Made by a program: the position numbers and the translations under genes | Notes under the pieces: model-generated | Database searches by the model: none | What the model was told of the DNA's origin: nothing | The model's input: the letters and a program-made list of their open reading frames with translations, nothing else | NCBI GenBank assembly: GCA_030490835.1 | Contig: CM059973.1 | Coordinates: 64,980,008-65,044,007 of the forward strand | DNA from: Annona cherimola | Taxonomy: Eukaryota > Streptophyta > Magnoliopsida > Magnoliales > Annonaceae | Length of the DNA stretch: 64,000 bases | Direction of reading: 5' to 3' | In this document: in pieces, positions 54,556 through 64,000 of the stretch | Layout of the letters: every line of letters begins with the position of its first letter | How positions within the stretch are numbered: the stretch's first letter is position 1

Positions 54556-57500
54556 CTAGATTGATCCCGACCCAAGGTAGGACTTTCTAATTGCATGCAG
54601 TTGTATAATAACTTGGTTAATCTCCATGCGCTCTCTTGGGGATTCTGCAGAACACATTACTCCAATTCTAACCATTGAACTCAAGCATTTATGCACCTTA
54701 TTTTCACAAAATTGGGTAGTTTCTCCTTTCTCTAAGAGTAAGTGTGGATCGGCAATTCGCATGACTCCATCTGGATCTTGTAAAGCCTGCTTAACAAAAT
54801 GGTGAATTGTAATGTTGTCCTTGAATATATCGTCAGTTGGTTCCTTTCCGGTGATCATTTCCAACAGAAGAATTCCATAACTATAAATATCTCCTTGTGG
54901 AGATGCTTTAACTCCCGTTGCATATTCTGTAATTTCAACATTTCAAGTCAATTGAAGTGAGCACATGCAGAGACAAAAGAATGAAGAAGAAGAAATTGAA
55001 TATTTAAACATGTATAGACAAAATACCAAATTAGGTCTTTTTTATGAAACCAGGTGCAATATGTACCCTCATGGGTTTCGTGTTTGATCCAAGCCATTTA
55101 TTATATTTTCTTCCAATCCATGGATATTTATATGATATGAAAAGAATTATTTTTTTTTATCAGCAACAAGTGCAAATGCAGGACGTATTTACAATTATAT
55201 TTTTCATATTGGAAATTCAATTAATTTTTTTTTTTATATTTAGGCTAAGCAAATAGTTTTAAATCTAGCTAATACATGACATAAGGGGTTACAAGTTTAC
55301 CAAGTTTCATAAGATAAAAGCCAAACTATTTAGTTGAGTTTATTGATAAAATATTAATGCTAACTGGAACCTCATTGAAGATTCTGAAGCACGTACTTAA
55401 AAGGACGAACCCTATGCAGCATTCAAGCGCAAAGCAGTAAACAAACATATATATCTGAAAGCAGAGTTTGCAATGATTTTTGTGAATGAGAATCTCACTG
55501 TAATTTTCTATATCAATCAAGCTTTTATACCCTGTCTTTGTTTCTTTAGTACTACCCAGACATCGGAAATCTTGAAACAATCTATCTAATTTCATAGGCT
55601 AGCCCGTAACGATAAATACATGCCCGTATATGGGGCTTCCCAACTGACACGTAAACTAAGAGACGTATGACTTCCATCTAACAGAAAGGTAATAAGCAAT
55701 TATACTTAAATATTTTACACTACAATCTTATTGCGTAATAGAAAAGGAGTGCAATAGTAACAGCATGCTATTTACTCCTTGCTAATTAATTTCGTACTTG
55801 CATATATATTGGTGGGTGGGGGAGGAGAGAGGGGAGGGGAGAACCCGTCTTCTGTGGATGGAGGCCTATGCTCTGTTAATGGATGATAAATGGCTGCAAG
55901 AGTTTAGCTTTCTTGAGGTAGAAACTGAAAGTGACTTAGTGATTATCGCCAATTGGTTGACCGGGATTAGGTACACTTTGTCAAATATGGGTGTACTAAA
56001 TGAGCTCAAATCCTATATTTTCGGGCGCATATACCTATTTTTTTATGAACTTGTTAACTTAAGTGGATTTAACGTATGTATCAATTTTTACCATTTCTGG
56101 GGATTTTTAGATATTTATTTCGGATTTTTAAAAATCAGTGGCATTTTAGTAATTTAAAATTACCTAAAATGCCACTGATTTTTCAAAAATAAAAATAAAT
56201 ATCTAAAATACCCCAAAAATATTAAAAATTTATACACATATTAAATACATATAGATTAACACTATTGTAAAAAAAAATTTAAAAAAAATAAAAAAATAGG
56301 TGTATGCTCCCGGGAGCATAGGATCAGGGGCCGTACTAAATAGGGTGATTAAAAGCTATGAAAAACCTTTTAAAAGGGTAAGGTACTCCCACGTACTTAA
56401 GGGATTCTGATCTTATGCTCCCAGGAGCATGCAGTGATGCATGCTCTCGGGCACATACACTTTTTTTTTTATTTTTTGAAAATGTTTTTATAAACTTGTT
56501 AGTCCAAGTGTATTTAATCTATGTATGAATTTTTACCATTTTTAGAGTATTTTATATTTTTTTTTTATTTTTGAAAATCAGTGGCATTTTAGGTAATTTT
56601 AAATTACTAAATGACACTGATTTTCAAAAATAAAAAATAAATATCCAAAAATCTCCAAAAATGGTAAAAATTGATGCATACGTTAAATACACTTGAGCTA
56701 ACAAGTTTACGAAAAAAATTTCAAAAAAATAAAAACATGGGTATATGCTCCCGGGCGCATGCAACTGAGGTCCGTACTTAACAGCTGTAATCAGCTTGCC
56801 CACATACTTGCAAAACGTGCGGTTTAAAACTTTCATGTTGAATAGATGTGATAGGAAATACCCCTAGGATGTGTCTTTGAAACTCTTCCGTAACGACCTT
56901 CTTCAGGTGGATTAAATGGGTCCCCCACCCCCGCTTTCCGTCCAATCTGGATTTTAATTTAGATGGCTAGAGAGGTAGGTGTTTTCTCGATTGTCACCAA
57001 ATTTTTATTTTTTAATTTTTTGAAAACATCACCAAATTTTTTTTAACTCTCAAGAAAATAAAGAATGAATGAACAATCCACAATGTTCAGCGCATGATTT
57101 CATTTCCTTTCGCTCCTAAATATTTAATTTACAAAAGCCCAGGCGACAGGTTTTCGAATTCAGTTGTATTCGAAAGTCATATATCTGGTTTGCAAATACT
57201 AATTTGCCACGTCCCTGGAAACATCAAGAATGATGAATTATATAGTGGCTTGTGAAATATATCTGAATTTCACAGTGGACTAGTTATAGTGTGCGCATTG
57301 GCTAAATTTCACACATGGTTAGTTACCAAATTATAGACTAATAGATGACATTACTACCACATCATATTCTTTCCTTGGAGTAACCAATAAATTAATAAAA
57401 TGAAGGAAATATATCATGAATTTATTACCTGAAGCAAACATAACCGACAGATCTATTTACCTTAATTGAACTACAACCGCCAATGCCAAGGCACCCAGAA

Positions 57501-60500
57501 TCCAACCCTATGTTTCAAGTTTTTTTTTAAAAAAAAGGAAGAAAATCCAACCCCATTTATATGACTTGGATCCAACAATATATAACACAAAAAATTGTGT
57601 TTCATGTAACTGAATTTTTGGCCACATATATCATATATTTGACTGCATTTGATGCACTTTAGTTATGATTAATTATTTAGCTACAAATATTTTCTGCTTT
57701 TAAATTATGACGTTTGGTGAAATGTAGTTATTTTTTTATCAAATACAGTCAAAAGTAATATTAATGCAACTATTGAATTTGGTTGCTATTAATATAGAAT
57801 TTAGTTGCATTCGATACCAAATGCAGCGTGGTGTAAAAAAGGTGGCCACGTGTAACAAATTTCATTTTGTTGATAAACTAGTCTATAACCACATGCATAT
57901 GACATTTGAGGAAATTAAAATAGGAAGTAGATGAAATGTTTACCTGGAGCAACGTATCCAGTAGATCCTTTTACCCCAAGGGAGCTACTATGAGCAACTG
58001 TATGCATAGACCTTGCGAGTCCAAAATCACTAACATGGGCAACCATGTCAGCATTAAGAAGAACATTGCTTGGTTTTAAATCACGATGAATAATTGGTGC
58101 TTGACAATGATGATGTAGATAATCCAATGCAGAAGCAACATCGATAGATATATTTAGCCTTTGAATTAATTTCAAATTCCTCTGAACGCCATCTCCCTTT
58201 TTGTGCAACCACTTGTCTAGACTTCCATTCGGCATATATTCAAAAACCAAAGCTTTAAAGTCATTACCTTTGAAATCAACACTCGAACAACATGTCAATA
58301 TCTTGGCAAGATTTCGATGTCTAATATTTCGAAAGGCTTCACATTCAACCATAAAACTTTTACTTGCTTCTTGTTGAAGAAGGTTTAAGACTTTTACAGC
58401 AACAGTACTTCCAATTCGATTTATAAATCCTTTATACACGAAACCATAACCACCAGCACCAATCAAATTGGCTGAAGAAAAGCCATCAGTTGCTTGTAAG
58501 AGCTCATCATAAGAAACGTCTAAGAATGAACCATCCAAAGGAGAGGGAGGCGAAGGCTTCTTTCTTGAGTTTTTCAACCATAAGAGGGATATGAAGAAAC
58601 AGGATAATGCAATAGTAGCCAGAGTCGCAACAATAATGATGACTGTTACTTTTGTAGCATGAGAAATCCTGTTTTTCTTTGTGGTTATCTGAATGCAAGC
58701 AGGAAGATGTAAATCTCGAATACCTCCACAAAGCTGACTATTTCCGAGAATCGAAATTGCACTTGCATTTTTAAAGACGCCTTTTTTAGGCAGTTCACCC
58801 TCAAAATTATTGAAGGATAGATTCAAATACTCTAGAGGGAGCTTTTCGAAGTAGTTTGGAATCCTTCCTGACAAATAATTGTGTGAAAGATCAAGGTGCC
58901 GAAGACCATGCAAAGAACCCATGGTTATAGGAAGAGACCCTTGGAAAAGGTTCCCACTCAATTGTAGATTCACTAGATTAAGACAATCGCCTAGAGAAGC
59001 TGGAATTTCACCTGACATGTTGTTATTCGAGACATCCAAAGTTTGCAAAGCATTCAACCGACACATTTTGAATGGAAAACTGCCTGAGAAGAAATTTTTT
59101 TGAACAGTGAGTTCAATCAAAGCAGGAAGGCTAAAGATTTGCTGAGGTAAGGTTCCACCCAATTTGTTACTATAAAGACATACAGATTGCAACTGTGAGG
59201 AATTCTCGAGACACGATGGGACACTCCCTTCTAGATTATTCTCATATAGCCAAAGATGAGATAACTGCCTCATGTTACATAACGAAGCTGGGATTTCACC
59301 TGATAAATTATTTGCACCTAAGAACAGTCTTAACATCCGATCAAGCTTCCCAATAGCTGTGGGAATGGTACCAGATAGCATGTTATTATGCAACAACAAG
59401 GCTGTTAAACTAGAAAGTTCCCCAATATCAGATGGAATATTCCCAAATATCATATTGTTGTCCATCTTTAGCACCTGCAAATTTTTTGAAAGATTGCTTA
59501 TGGAGCTAGGAAAATAACCACCAAAGCTGTTTCCTGCTATGTTGAGATGAGTTAGCATGCTGCAATTAGTTAAAGATTCAAGAAAACCCAAGTCATGAGC
59601 TTTTCCACTTCCAAGTTCATTATCATTCATGTGCAAACATCGGAGGTGTTGAAGGCTTCCAAGATTATTAGGCACTGATCCGCGAAAATGGTTGTCGCCA
59701 AGTTGGACGACATCCAGATATGTAGCATTAGGCAATGAAACGGGAATTGGCCCACTTAGCTGGTTCATACTAACGGAAAGCCAATTGAGATATGGAAGTG
59801 TTAAGCCTAATAGAGGCGGAAGGCTTCCATGTAGACTGTTTTCATCCGCTGCTAACATCCGAATAGAAGAAATATTGAACATGGAGGAAGGAATCATCCC
59901 TGACAATTCATTGCTACAGACGGAAAACGATTCTAATCTCGTCAATCTGCCAAGTTCAGCTGGTATGTTTCCTTTTAATCCATTTTCCGCAACGGAAAAC
60001 CCCAAAAGAGTTGAAGAAAGGTTCCCTAGTGAAGCGGGAATGTTTCCTGTCAGATTGTTACGATCGAGATACAGGCCGGAGAGCCTGCGCAGAGATCTAA
60101 CCTCTGCTGGAATGCTGCCAACCAGCTTATTCTGTATGAGATCTAGAACAGTCAGTTGGGAGCAGTGGGTGAGATTGATTGAAATTTCTCCACCCAAAGA
60201 GTTATTCTTCAACGAAAGATACTTCAAGCGAAACAAACGGCCAATCTCACCTGGAATTGCATCATGGAAGATATTATCTGAGAGATTAATACGCCTGAGG
60301 AAGGTGAGATTTCCAATGTGACTGGATATACGTCCGACCAAGTTGAAGCCGTTGAGCTCCAAAGCAGTGACCCTTTGAGGATGGCGACGGCCGCATGTAA
60401 CACCTTTCCACTGGCAGAAGTGGAGCGTGCCATTCCATGAGCTCAAGGAATGAAGCGGACCGTCCGTTATCTGGCGCTTGAAGTCTAGGAGTGACAACCA

Positions 60501-60617
60501 ATCTGTTTCATTAGAAAAAAGTTTTGCAGCGTTGGAGAAAAGCAGGGTGGCATGCATGTGGAGGAGAAAAAAGACAAACAAAAATGATTTCCGACAACTG
60601 ATAGGTGCTAGAGCCAT
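54556..60617 (-). CDS. LRR receptor-like serine/threonine kinase (LRR-XII / Xa21-EFR-like), two exons
   Basis: Exon 1 is 60617-57944 and exon 2 is 54926-54556 (both minus). The intron (57943-54927, 3,017 bp) has GT...AG ends and splits a Glu codon in the APE motif of kinase subdomain VIII. Protein 1,014 residues: signal peptide 1-30; LRRNT_2 domain with CQWKGVTCG near 70; more than 20 leucine-rich repeats to about 610; transmembrane segment about 657-681; kinase about 713-1005. Gly loop G-A-G-G-Y-G-F-V, catalytic Lys in VAVKVL, catalytic loop H-R-D-L-K-P-S-N, DFG and APE are intact. Family members (Xa21, FLS2, EFR, At3g47570-like) sit in the plasma membrane and sense microbial ligands; ligand here unknown. 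ATG at 60617 has a good context (GCCATGG) and precedes the signal peptide. Members are usually non-RD (HCD); this one is RD. Confidence 0.93.
56002..56332. mobile_element. Palindromic Mutator-type foldback MITE, TSD GTACTAAAT
   Basis: Exact 9-bp TSD GTACTAAAT (55993-56001, 56333-56341). The right arm ends GGGAGCATAGGATCAGGGGCC; the left arm is slightly deleted. The centre TTTAGTAATTTAAAATTACC matches other copies. Confidence 0.9.
56401..56772. mobile_element. Palindromic Mutator-type foldback MITE, TSD CGTACTTAA
   Basis: Exact 9-bp TSD CGTACTTAA (56392-56400, 56773-56781). Left end GGGATTCTGATCTTATGCTCC, right end CCCGGGCGCATGCAACTGAGG. Sits 60 bp from the previous copy, both inside the receptor kinase intron. 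Confidence 0.9.
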
Positions 60618-60662
60618 GGCTTTTGGGATAAGAGATACCACTGAGGGACAGAATCTACTCTC

Positions 60663-60669
60663 ATTTATA
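60663..60669 (-). promoter_or_regulatory. TATA box of the receptor kinase gene
   Basis: CTATAAATGAGAG on the minus strand, about 46 bases upstream of the start codon, implying a very short 5' leader of roughly 15-20 bases. Confidence 0.65.
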
Positions 60670-60712
60670 GAGCATCGCCGCGTCTTAAATTTTTGCAAGT
60701 AAACGTATGCGC

Positions 60713-60920
60713 GTCAACGATGACTTGGTGATTTTAACCACGCCTAATTGCCACGCGTTCTCTACAGAAGCAACGTACGTGCAGGACTCGTTGAGTCTTC
60801 TACAGTTGACTGTTCTTTTCACGGATCCTGCGCAACAATCCAAACTTTATCGCTGATGACCTCGTCAAATCTAATGTGACATTAATGTGACTTCGTCAAA
60901 TCTAATATGACATTAATGGC
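60713..60920 (-). promoter_or_regulatory. Promoter segment with four W-box cores and a 31-bp tandem repeat
   Basis: TTGAC cores (either strand) at 60713-60717, 60806-60810, 60864-60868 and 60895-60899, within 300 bases upstream of the start codon. The last two lie in a tandem duplication (CGTCAAATCTAATxTGACATTAATG, period about 31, 60863-60920). WRKY factors bind W boxes in defence-gene promoters; binding here is inferred. Confidence 0.45.
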
Positions 60921-61009
60921 GCATGCAAACATGACAGATATTGTGTGGCTGATGACAAAAAATTTGTAATATTCCAAATGAGATTTTCTTGTGTGGCTTC
61001 GCAGTGGTT

Positions 61010-61330
61010 CTGATTTACATGGAACCCGCAAAATGAGCCTCACACGGTATTATACTGTAATAAAACTTTATACAATCATTTATCCATGTAAAAATCATAT
61101 TTTAAACGGTTTAGATATTAAAAATACCATTTTAAAGTTGATATTTATATTAAACTATTTTATTACGTTAATTTTGCACTATTTTAATATATAGATTACA
61201 CACATGTTGGATTTAGATGAAAATTGGTATGCTATTAAAGTGGACAATTCTAAATACAATGGGTGGGTTGGATTTTTCCTTCATGATCATGTGGGGCCCA
61301 CAGTGCACTCAAATGCACTGTATCATTTTC
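61010..61330 (+). repeat. Dispersed MITE-like repeat (same family as 38549-38907)
   Basis: Shares TTTATACAATCATTTATCC, AAACTATTTTATTACGTT, GATTACACACAT-type and AATTCTAAATACAATG blocks in order with the copy at 38549-38907. Ends not sharply defined. Confidence 0.55.
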
Positions 61331-61359
61331 CCCCCAACACGCACACACATATATATAAA

Positions 61360-61650
61360 GGGTGTGTTTGGCAATTTGAAAAAGTTATCAAGTTAAAACT
61401 TTTCAATCTAAAACTTTTTACTCTTCATAATTACTCTTTTTTTAATTATTTTTTCCACATATTTCTATACAACAACCCTACTTTTCAATCATTTCTACAC
61501 AACTACCAATACAACTAACCTATTTATTTTAAATTTATTCTCTTTATTCTTCATCATTACCGCTACAATATCACATCATTTTCTACTGATTTGACAACTT
61601 TTACGTACAAAACTTTTCATCAAAAGTTTTACAACTTCCCTAACACACCC
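61360..61650 (+). mobile_element. MITE with GGGTGTGTTTGG terminal inverted repeats
   Basis: Left end GGGTGTGTTTGGCAA, right end (reverse complement) GGGTGTGTTAGGGAA. 291 bp, AT-rich, no coding. Flanking AAA on both sides may be a 3-bp TSD. The end sequence and size recall Tourist-like (PIF/Harbinger) elements, but the usual TAA/TTA target is not clear. Partner fragment at 25509-25703. Confidence 0.8.
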
Positions 61651-62369
61651 AAAGTAAGTGATCGAAGCAATATTTTACAAAGAGAGGAGTTCACATATTC
61701 ACATTAGTATTAATTCAACACTGTGTTTGGCTCTTTTACTTTTTCGTGTATGCTCGGTAAGCTCGGGTTTGTACAGTGGTAGAAGAGAGCAAAAAAAGAA
61801 AAAAAGAAAAAAAAAGGCTACGTCTTAGAAAGGGTGTAAAAGGGAGTTAGTAGTCCTAACATGATAGAGGATAATATCATATAAAGTAGATAAAGATAAT
61901 AATTTTGGATGAAATGTTGGTACTAGTAAGTGTTAAGATAATGGAAGGTTCTGATAGATTCATTTTTTCGAATTTTACTGTGCTTTTACCCCTGAAAAAT
62001 AAAACTACGCGCTATTTTACTAATGTGAAGGCTACGTAAGATATTTTACTAAAGCTTTAGTTGGTATATAAAGGGAGTTTAGATTTATTGATATGTACCA
62101 CATTTAACTCTATCTATTTTTCATCTTGATAATAGATAGAAAATCTACTTTATACACTTTGTTGAGTATTATTTATATCATCATCAAAAATCAATTTATC
62201 ATTTATCTAGATTATTGTGCACGACCCCAACTATAAATCACAAATGTGAAAAATAGTGCAATAAAATAGTTTGATACTAAATATTAATTTTAAAATTGTA
62301 TTTTCAATATCTAAATGATTTAAAATATCATTATTATATAGATAAATAATTTTCTAAATTATATATAGT
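61651..62369. other. AT-rich spacer with an inverted partial copy of the dispersed repeat
   Basis: 62175-62340 reads, in reverse complement, like 61040-61150 (ATTTAGATATTGAAAATAC, AAACTATTTTATTGCACTATTTT). The remainder holds an A-rich run (61790-61815) and nothing recognised. Confidence 0.5.
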
Positions 62370-62378
62370 TTCATTATA

Positions 62379-62988
62379 GGGTAATGACCAAATGCACCCT
62401 AGTACACTCAACCTTGGTGCACCCGTGTATATTTAACTTATTTTTCTTATTTTTAAGAAATTTTTTTTATAAAACTATTAATGTAAATGTATTTAATATG
62501 ACTTGGTAACTCATATTTCCTCCACTACTGAGGACATGAGCTCAACAATTAGTGCCGGCATTTTTAGTTGGTTTCCTACTCCCTCCGGTTGTAAAGATAT
62601 TATTTGGTTCCTTTGTGTTGTGAAGATTCTACATCTATTGATTTGTAATATTAGATATCTTGTATGTGTGTGTGTGTATATATATATATAAATAAGAAAA
62701 CTTATTTAATATGTACATAAATTTTAGCATTTTTGAAGATTTGTAGATTTTTTTTAGATTTTTTAAAATCAGTGACATTTTCGTAATTCATAAAATTATG
62801 AAATGTTATTGATTTGAAAAAATCCAAAAAATATCTATAAATTTCTAAAAATTGTAAAACTTAAAACACATGTTAAATACATTTAGAATATCAATTTTAT
62901 AAACAAATTTCAAAAAAATTAAAATAATGAGTTTTTGAACTCAGGTGCACTTAGCCTAAGTCCACCCGGGTGAATAGTATCAAACTCC
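62379..62988. mobile_element. Foldback MITE copy with an insertion, TSD TTCATTATA
   Basis: Exact 9-bp TSD TTCATTATA (62370-62378, 62989-62997). Ends GGGTAATGACCAAATGCACCC and (reverse complement) GGAGTTTGATACTATTCACCC. More diverged arms than the other copies, and interrupted by about 202 bp at 62501-62702. Confidence 0.87.
62501..62702. mobile_element. Insertion of unknown type flanked by 11-bp direct repeat
   Basis: TATTTAATATG occurs at 62490-62500 and 62703-62713, bracketing DNA that is absent from other family copies. The insert ends in a (TG)n(TA)n tract (62663-62690). TSD length suits a retroposed sequence or a Mutator-like MITE; no family is recognised. Confidence 0.6.
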
Positions 62989-62997
62989 TTCATTATA

Positions 62998-64000
62998 ATG
63001 TTCATGCAACAAATCTAGACATTTTATATAATACGATCATGAATATATGTATATATTTAATCAAACATGGTAAATTATATTTTAAATTTAGATAAAACTT
63101 AGCCTCCTAGGCTCCTTGCTAAACAAATTATACTAAATCTAATATCTGAAATGGATATTCCTTTAATCCTGAAAGTAGATTTACATGCAGCTACTTGTGT
63201 AATGTAGCCCCACCTTTGTTGATTCATTCAGGCTTTTAACCATGACTGATGGCCAGGTCTTCTGAACTTGCGTACATTCAATGTCACCTATTTATCTTCT
63301 ACAGACAACGACGACCATGGACGACTCGTACGTTAGGTCTTCGAGGTTGAAAGGTCATCCACGGATCATGCCCGGCAATTTCCTCGAGATTACGGCATGT
63401 TGTTTCATGTCCTATCTAGTTATCTTCTTTTGTTGTGTGCACTCGCAATTCAAATGGTTATTTAGTGGACTGTTTGTTAAAAGCAATTCCTATAAGCTTG
63501 TTTTTTTTTGGTGGATTGGTAATTCCTATAACCTTCTTTTGTCAGCAGTTTCTAAGGCAAAAAAATTATTTGGATATTTATGTAAATTAGTGCTTGCACA
63601 AACGATCGAATAGTAAGTTTATTCCTATATCTGACAGCGATTGTTATCACGTGAGCCAAACGAAGTTGTGCTTTATTTGCAGGAGACTTATGAACGCGCC
63701 TGAAAGTTGAAAGTTGAAAGTCTATGGTGAGACAGACAGCAGAGGCAATTATTAATTCATTGGATTTTTTTTATTAGTGTACTTTATATTATATCTCAAT
63801 TTATATTATAATTAAGCTAAGAAATTTTTTACAATTTTCAAAAGTAAGACCACACGTTTTCAAATATTACACAACAAGCTCTCAGCTATGGAGACTATGC
63901 TCCTGCCCATTTATTTAGGGAGGCAAAGCTCCCATAGATCGCCTGTTATCACGCGTTGGTAACGAGGTAGCTTCTCGTACATTGGAGTTCGGACTAACCT
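62998..64000. other. Right-edge sequence, possible exon at about 63304-63390
   Basis: A pyrimidine-rich tract ending TATCTTCTACAG precedes a GC-rich stretch with ATG (63317) reading MDDSYVRSSRLKGHPRIMPG, which looks exon-like against the AT-rich surroundings. The frame stays open to 63613, but the later part is hydrophobic and low in coding character. No family recognised. An imperfect hairpin lies at 63888-63938. Confidence 0.3.

Larger units (their letters stand above)
54927..57943 (-). other. 3-kb intron of the receptor kinase gene
   Basis: Donor CAG|GTAAAC at 57944/57943 and acceptor TTACAG|AATATG at 54927/54926 restore the kinase frame exactly. The intron contains two foldback MITEs (56002-56332, 56401-56772), and other sequence (57370-57510) shared with the pseudogene at 37990-38140. 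A single intron at this position is typical of LRR-XII genes; the length is increased by the MITEs. Confidence 0.9.

Noticed and set aside
58879..60321. Plus-strand ORFs over the receptor kinase
   Set aside because: Shadows of the LRR-coding minus-strand exon; regular LRR spacing keeps the antisense frame open.

Overview
This is a plant nuclear window, almost certainly from a flowering plant. It has a canonical two-exon LRR-XII type receptor kinase gene, plant-lineage retrotransposons (a Tekay/Del-like chromovirus with a chromodomain, a Ty1-copia element, L1-type LINEs with DUF4283-like ORF1 proteins, a TRIM, a tRNA-derived SINE) and plant-style MITEs. I cannot name the species. Base composition is AT-rich, and most of the window is transposable elements in several layers of nesting.

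Layout. 1-2681: 5' part of a broken Ty1-copia element on the minus strand, running off the left edge. 4200-11200: a full-length but dead L1-type LINE with an 11-bp target-site duplication (TSD); a non-autonomous hAT element sits in its 5' UTR with its own 8-bp TSD. 11264-24480: a 13.2-kb Ty3/gypsy chromovirus with 2.4-kb LTRs, a 2.1-kb solo LTR of another retroelement inside its 5' LTR, and an unusual acidic ORF between primer-binding site and gag. 24481-32445: a mosaic of MITE fragments, two nested hAT elements, a 5'-truncated LINE, a SINE and a palindromic Mutator-type foldback element. 32966-33942: a compound minisatellite (about 140-bp units separated by variable runs of a 10-mer), followed by about 3 kb of very AT-rich DNA with diverged direct repeats. 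37990-39850: a decayed paralogue of the receptor kinase. 40919-49195: a minus-strand LTR element with a decayed gag and no recognisable pol (LARD-like). 49503-54070: another foldback element, a nested inverted repeat and a TRIM with three LTRs and two internal regions. 54556-60617 (minus): the one intact host gene, an LRR receptor kinase of 1,014 residues, with TATA box, W-box cores and poly(A) signal. 60700-64000: promoter region and more MITEs.

The host content is therefore one apparently functional immune-type receptor kinase and its dead relative about 18 kb away. The remainder records insertions whose order can often be read from exact TSDs. Of everything here, the palindromic 9-bp-TSD foldback family (at least five copies), the extra acidic ORF of the chromovirus, the compound minisatellite and the RD-type catalytic loop of the receptor kinase most deserve follow-up. 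No RNA genes, CRISPR arrays or prokaryotic features were found.
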